7,856 bases of DNA from a bacterium. Its GTDB lineage: Bacteria > Patescibacteriota > Patescibacteriia > CAIQCM01. The notes below the pieces were generated by a model that had not been told where the DNA came from, ran no database searches, and saw nothing but the letters and a program-made list of their open reading frames with translations. The stretch is from assembly GCA_023246535.1 (NCBI GenBank), contig JAHFIF010000055.1:1-7856 (forward strand), in the 5' to 3' direction. Positions 5,576-7,856 of this stretch are shown piece by piece. Numbering within the stretch: the first letter of the stretch is position 1; every line of letters starts with the position of its first letter. A program made the position numbers and the translations under genes.

Positions 5576-6289
5576 TTATTTGAAAAACTGGCCGGCCCCG
5601 TCCCGCTGTTTGGCGACCGGCGCGTCGGATTCAAGACGCCCGTCCCGCAGACGGATGATGCGGTTGGAGAATTCGGCAGTATAGGTTTCGTGCGTGACCA
5701 AGATGACCGTGTGGCCCGCGCGGTGCAGGTCGGAAAGAATTTGCATGACCTGGGCGCCGGAGGCCGAATCGAGGTTGCCGGTGGGTTCGTCGGCAAAAAT
5801 AACGGCCGGCGAATTGACGAGCGCCCGGGCGATGGCGACGCGCTGTTTTTGTCCGCCGGAAAGCGAACCCGCTTCCGCCGCGATCTTTTCCGTCAAACCG
5901 ACGGAGGCAATGGCTTTTTCGACCAGCGCTTTTCGTTTGGAAACGGGAATGCCAGCTTCGTAGAGGAGCGGCATTTCCACGTTGTCGTAGACGGTCGCGC
6001 GGCTCAGCAGGTTGAACGACTGGAAGACAAAACCCATCTGCTTGTTGCGGACGCGGGCCAGGTCCTGATCGTTCAACTCTTCAATCTCTTTGCCGTTAAA
6101 CGAATATTCGCCCGAGGTCGGCCGGTCGAGAAAGCTCAGGACGTTCAGGAGCGTTGATTTGCCGGAGCCGGACGGCCCCATGATGGCGACAAACTCCCCG
6201 TCGTTGATCGTAAAGGTCACGCCGGCCAGCGCCGCCGTCACCGTTCCGTCGTCAACGTAGTTTTTGACCAGGTCTTTGACGATGATCAT
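5576..6289 (-). CDS. MacB/LolD-type ABC transporter ATP-binding protein
   Basis: A 237-residue cytoplasmic ATPase that powers the adjacent permease. Every catalytic motif is present: Walker A GPSGSGKST (38-46), Q-loop Gln90 in FVFQSFNLL, signature LSGGQKQR (143-150), Walker B VIFADEP (163-169) with catalytic Glu168, D-loop GNLD, and switch His200 in LVTHE. The sequence belongs to the LolD/MacB/FtsE group (ALAGVTFTINDGEFVAIMG at the start, NLDSASG after Walker B). The last residues (about 222-237) are a basic, non-conserved tail. The start follows the adaptor stop by one base, and the next start is four bases after its own stop, so the three genes should be cotranslated. No strong Shine-Dalgarno is visible. 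It should form a homodimer under a permease dimer. Confidence 0.95.
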   Translation of the reverse strand: MIIVKDLVKNYVDDGTVTAALAGVTFTINDGEFVAIMGPSGSGKSTLLNVLSFLDRPTSGEYSFNGKEIEELNDQDLARVRNKQMGFVFQSFNLLSRATVYDNVEMPLLYEAGIPVSKRKALVEKAIASVGLTEKIAAEAGSLSGGQKQRVAIARALVNSPAVIFADEPTGNLDSASGAQVMQILSDLHRAGHTVILVTHETYTAEFSNRIIRLRDGRLESDAPVAKQRDGAGQFFK

Positions 6290-6290
6290 C

Positions 6291-7850
6291 TTATTGCGCG
6301 TTAAGTCCGATGTTCTGAACCGCCTGGCCTTCGGTGACGCCGGAGATTATTTCGACGTTCCCGTCCTGGCCGCGGATCCCCAACTTGACCGGCACATCTT
6401 GCGATGTGTTGCCGTTAATGACGCGGACGAACGGGCCCTGGTTATTCTGCTGAATGGCATATTGCGGCAACAGCACGACTTTGCTCCGAACCGCCGTTTG
6501 AATGGAGAGATTGGCGGTCAATCCGCTCTTGATGCGCGGATCGGTCGATTCCAAAGCCACCTTGATCTTGTAGTTGACGACGCCGCCGACGATCGTTTCC
6601 GCCGGATCGATCTCCATGACCGAGCCTTTGAATTTTTCGCCGGGCAAGGCGTCGAAGGTGATCGCCACCGGCTGACGCAGCGCCAAGCGGCCGATGTCGA
6701 CTTCCGGAATGCTGGCATCAATTTCCAGCTGTTTGAGCGAAATGATCGAGATGAGCGACGAATTGGCGATGGCCGAGGTGGTGACGGTCACGATCTGCCC
6801 GAGCTTGGCGCCCTGAACGGTGATGACGCCGTCGATCGGCGAACGGAGGACGGTTTTACCGAGCTGGACCTGAATACCCTGAATGCTGGCCTTGGCCTGG
6901 TCGACCAGCGCTTGCTGCGTGGCAATCTGCTGCGGCGTGCTGCCGGCCTTTTGCAGCGCCAAATTATTCTGCTCAAGCGAGAGGTTGGCTTGCGCCGAAC
7001 GCAAACCGGTTTCGGCCGCCCCGACGCCGGAAATGGCCAGACCGATTTCGGACCGGGCGGCGGCGGCATCAGCCTTGTACACGGTCACGTTCGCCTGCGA
7101 GGTCGCCGAAGCCGGGATCGCGCTGTTTAACGCGCCGGCGAGCAGGTCGAGGAACGACTTGATGGTATTCAAATAAGTTTTGGCATCGGCGCTGGCGGCC
7201 AGCAGATCGGAGTCGACGGTCAGTCCGCCGAGCGTCGCATTCCACTTGGTCAGCATTTTCTCCGCCGCGATCTTGTCGTTGACCAAGTCGATGTTGTCCT
7301 GAGAATTGGTCGAGGAAAAATTAAGCGTCGGGTTGCCGGTTTGCGCATTGGTAAAATCCTCGTCGGTCTTGTTGCGCAAGGCGTCGATCGCTTTGGCATT
7401 GGCGTCAACTAGGGCGTCAAGAAGCGATTTTTGCGCCTGACTCTGGGCCACCTGGGCGTTGGCGACGCGAACCTCTTGAATGGCAATTTGCTCCGGGCGC
7501 GTGCCGCTCTTCACCCCGTCGAGCTGCGCCTGGGCGCTGGCGACGGCGGCGTTGGCTTGCGCCAGCTGCGCCAAAAGACCGCTCTTCTCCAGCTCAACGA
7601 GCGGCTGTCCGGCCTTAACCTTGTCGCCGACACTCACGTAAACCGCGCTCACCTTGCCGGTTTGCTCGAACGACAGATCAACGCTCTGCATGGGCGTGGT
7701 CGTGCCGGTCACGAGCACCGTTTCGGTGATATCGCCGCGCGTCGCTTTGACGGTCGCGACCTGCGGTTTCTTTTTCGAGGCGGCGTACCCCCAAACCGCG
7801 AGCGCCGCGACGGCAAGAATGATAATCCCGATGATGATGCGCTTCTTCAT
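6291..7850 (-). CDS. MacA/HlyD-type periplasmic adaptor (membrane fusion protein) with a helical insertion
   Basis: A 519-residue adaptor and first gene of the exporter operon. Residues 5-23 form a single membrane anchor after MKKR. The biotinyl-lipoyl fold is split: the first half is at about 52-88 (TGKVSAVYVSVGDKVKAGQPL) and the second at about 332-356 (TVLRSPIDGVITVQGAKLGQ). Between them lies an Ala/Gln-rich helical region with two related turn motifs, SGTRPEQIA (115-123) and AGSTPQQIA (302-310). A beta-barrel domain (about 373-450) and a membrane-proximal domain (about 455-519) complete the family layout. The stretch at about 150-255 is longer than in E. coli MacA (about 370 residues overall), so the hairpin is enlarged. 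The start at 7850 has only six bases before the window edge, so its promoter and ribosome site are not visible. It should link the permease to an outer-membrane channel or the envelope; no TolC-like gene is seen here. Confidence 0.92.
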   Translation of the reverse strand: MKKRIIIGIIILAVAALAVWGYAASKKKPQVATVKATRGDITETVLVTGTTTPMQSVDLSFEQTGKVSAVYVSVGDKVKAGQPLVELEKSGLLAQLAQANAAVASAQAQLDGVKSGTRPEQIAIQEVRVANAQVAQSQAQKSLLDALVDANAKAIDALRNKTDEDFTNAQTGNPTLNFSSTNSQDNIDLVNDKIAAEKMLTKWNATLGGLTVDSDLLAASADAKTYLNTIKSFLDLLAGALNSAIPASATSQANVTVYKADAAAARSEIGLAISGVGAAETGLRSAQANLSLEQNNLALQKAGSTPQQIATQQALVDQAKASIQGIQVQLGKTVLRSPIDGVITVQGAKLGQIVTVTTSAIANSSLISIISLKQLEIDASIPEVDIGRLALRQPVAITFDALPGEKFKGSVMEIDPAETIVGGVVNYKIKVALESTDPRIKSGLTANLSIQTAVRSKVVLLPQYAIQQNNQGPFVRVINGNTSQDVPVKLGIRGQDGNVEIISGVTEGQAVQNIGLNAQ

Positions 7851-7856
7851 ACAAAA

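Noticed and set aside
5572..5796. 75-codon N-terminal extension of the permease
   Set aside because: It overlaps the end of the ATPase gene in another frame and is Pro/Ser/Arg-rich. Homology to MacB permeases begins at the Met at 5571.
6264..7130. Plus-strand open frame of 288 residues opposite the adaptor
   Set aside because: Asp/Arg/Gly-rich shadow frame. The minus strand carries a complete adaptor with all its domains.
1..7856. CRISPR arrays, tRNA or rRNA genes, transposases, phage genes
   Set aside because: I found no regularly spaced direct repeats, no tRNA-like cloverleaf and no recognisable mobile-element or phage protein. The only repeat is the palindromic element at 4180-4302.

Overview
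The window is GC-rich bacterial DNA with tightly packed genes in four transcription units. The likely source is a candidate-phyla (Patescibacteria-like) bacterium. This rests on the look of the MacAB-type operon and the hydrogenase-4-like operon, and it is an inference I cannot test here. The lipoprotein, with its classical lipobox and Asp/Val-rich linker, would also fit a diderm such as a deltaproteobacterium or myxobacterium, so the placement stays open.

Layout. Positions 1-1539 (minus strand) hold the start of an operon for a membrane-bound hydrogenase/complex I-like complex. Its first gene is a NuoB/HycG-type small subunit and its second is a HyfB/HycC-type proton-antiporter subunit that runs off the left edge. 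The two genes overlap by 8 bases. A promoter lies at 1551-1580, so close to the first start codon that the mRNA would be almost leaderless. Positions 1664-2545 (minus) encode a secreted lipoprotein with its own intrinsic terminator at 1613-1645. A 281-base divergent intergenic region follows. Positions 2827-4095 (plus) encode a cytosolic protein with the zinc-ligand layout of the carboxysomal-shell carbonic anhydrase CsoSCA, followed by a strong terminator at 4124-4154. An imperfect palindromic repeat fills 4180-4302. Positions 4324-7850 (minus) are a complete three-gene MacAB-type export operon: periplasmic adaptor, ABC ATPase and FtsX-fold permease, with 1-base and 4-base gaps between genes.

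The most striking observation is in the small subunit. It keeps the HycG/NuoB fold motifs, but every cysteine that should bind the proximal (N2-type) iron-sulfur cluster is replaced, and the protein contains no cysteine at all. Its partner keeps the charged membrane residues used for ion pumping. This points to a complex I-relative that retains the ion-translocating part without the usual electron path. The second notable item is the CsoSCA-like carbonic anhydrase, which has no carboxysome or RuBisCO gene beside it in this window. Its leader also carries a terminator-like hairpin.
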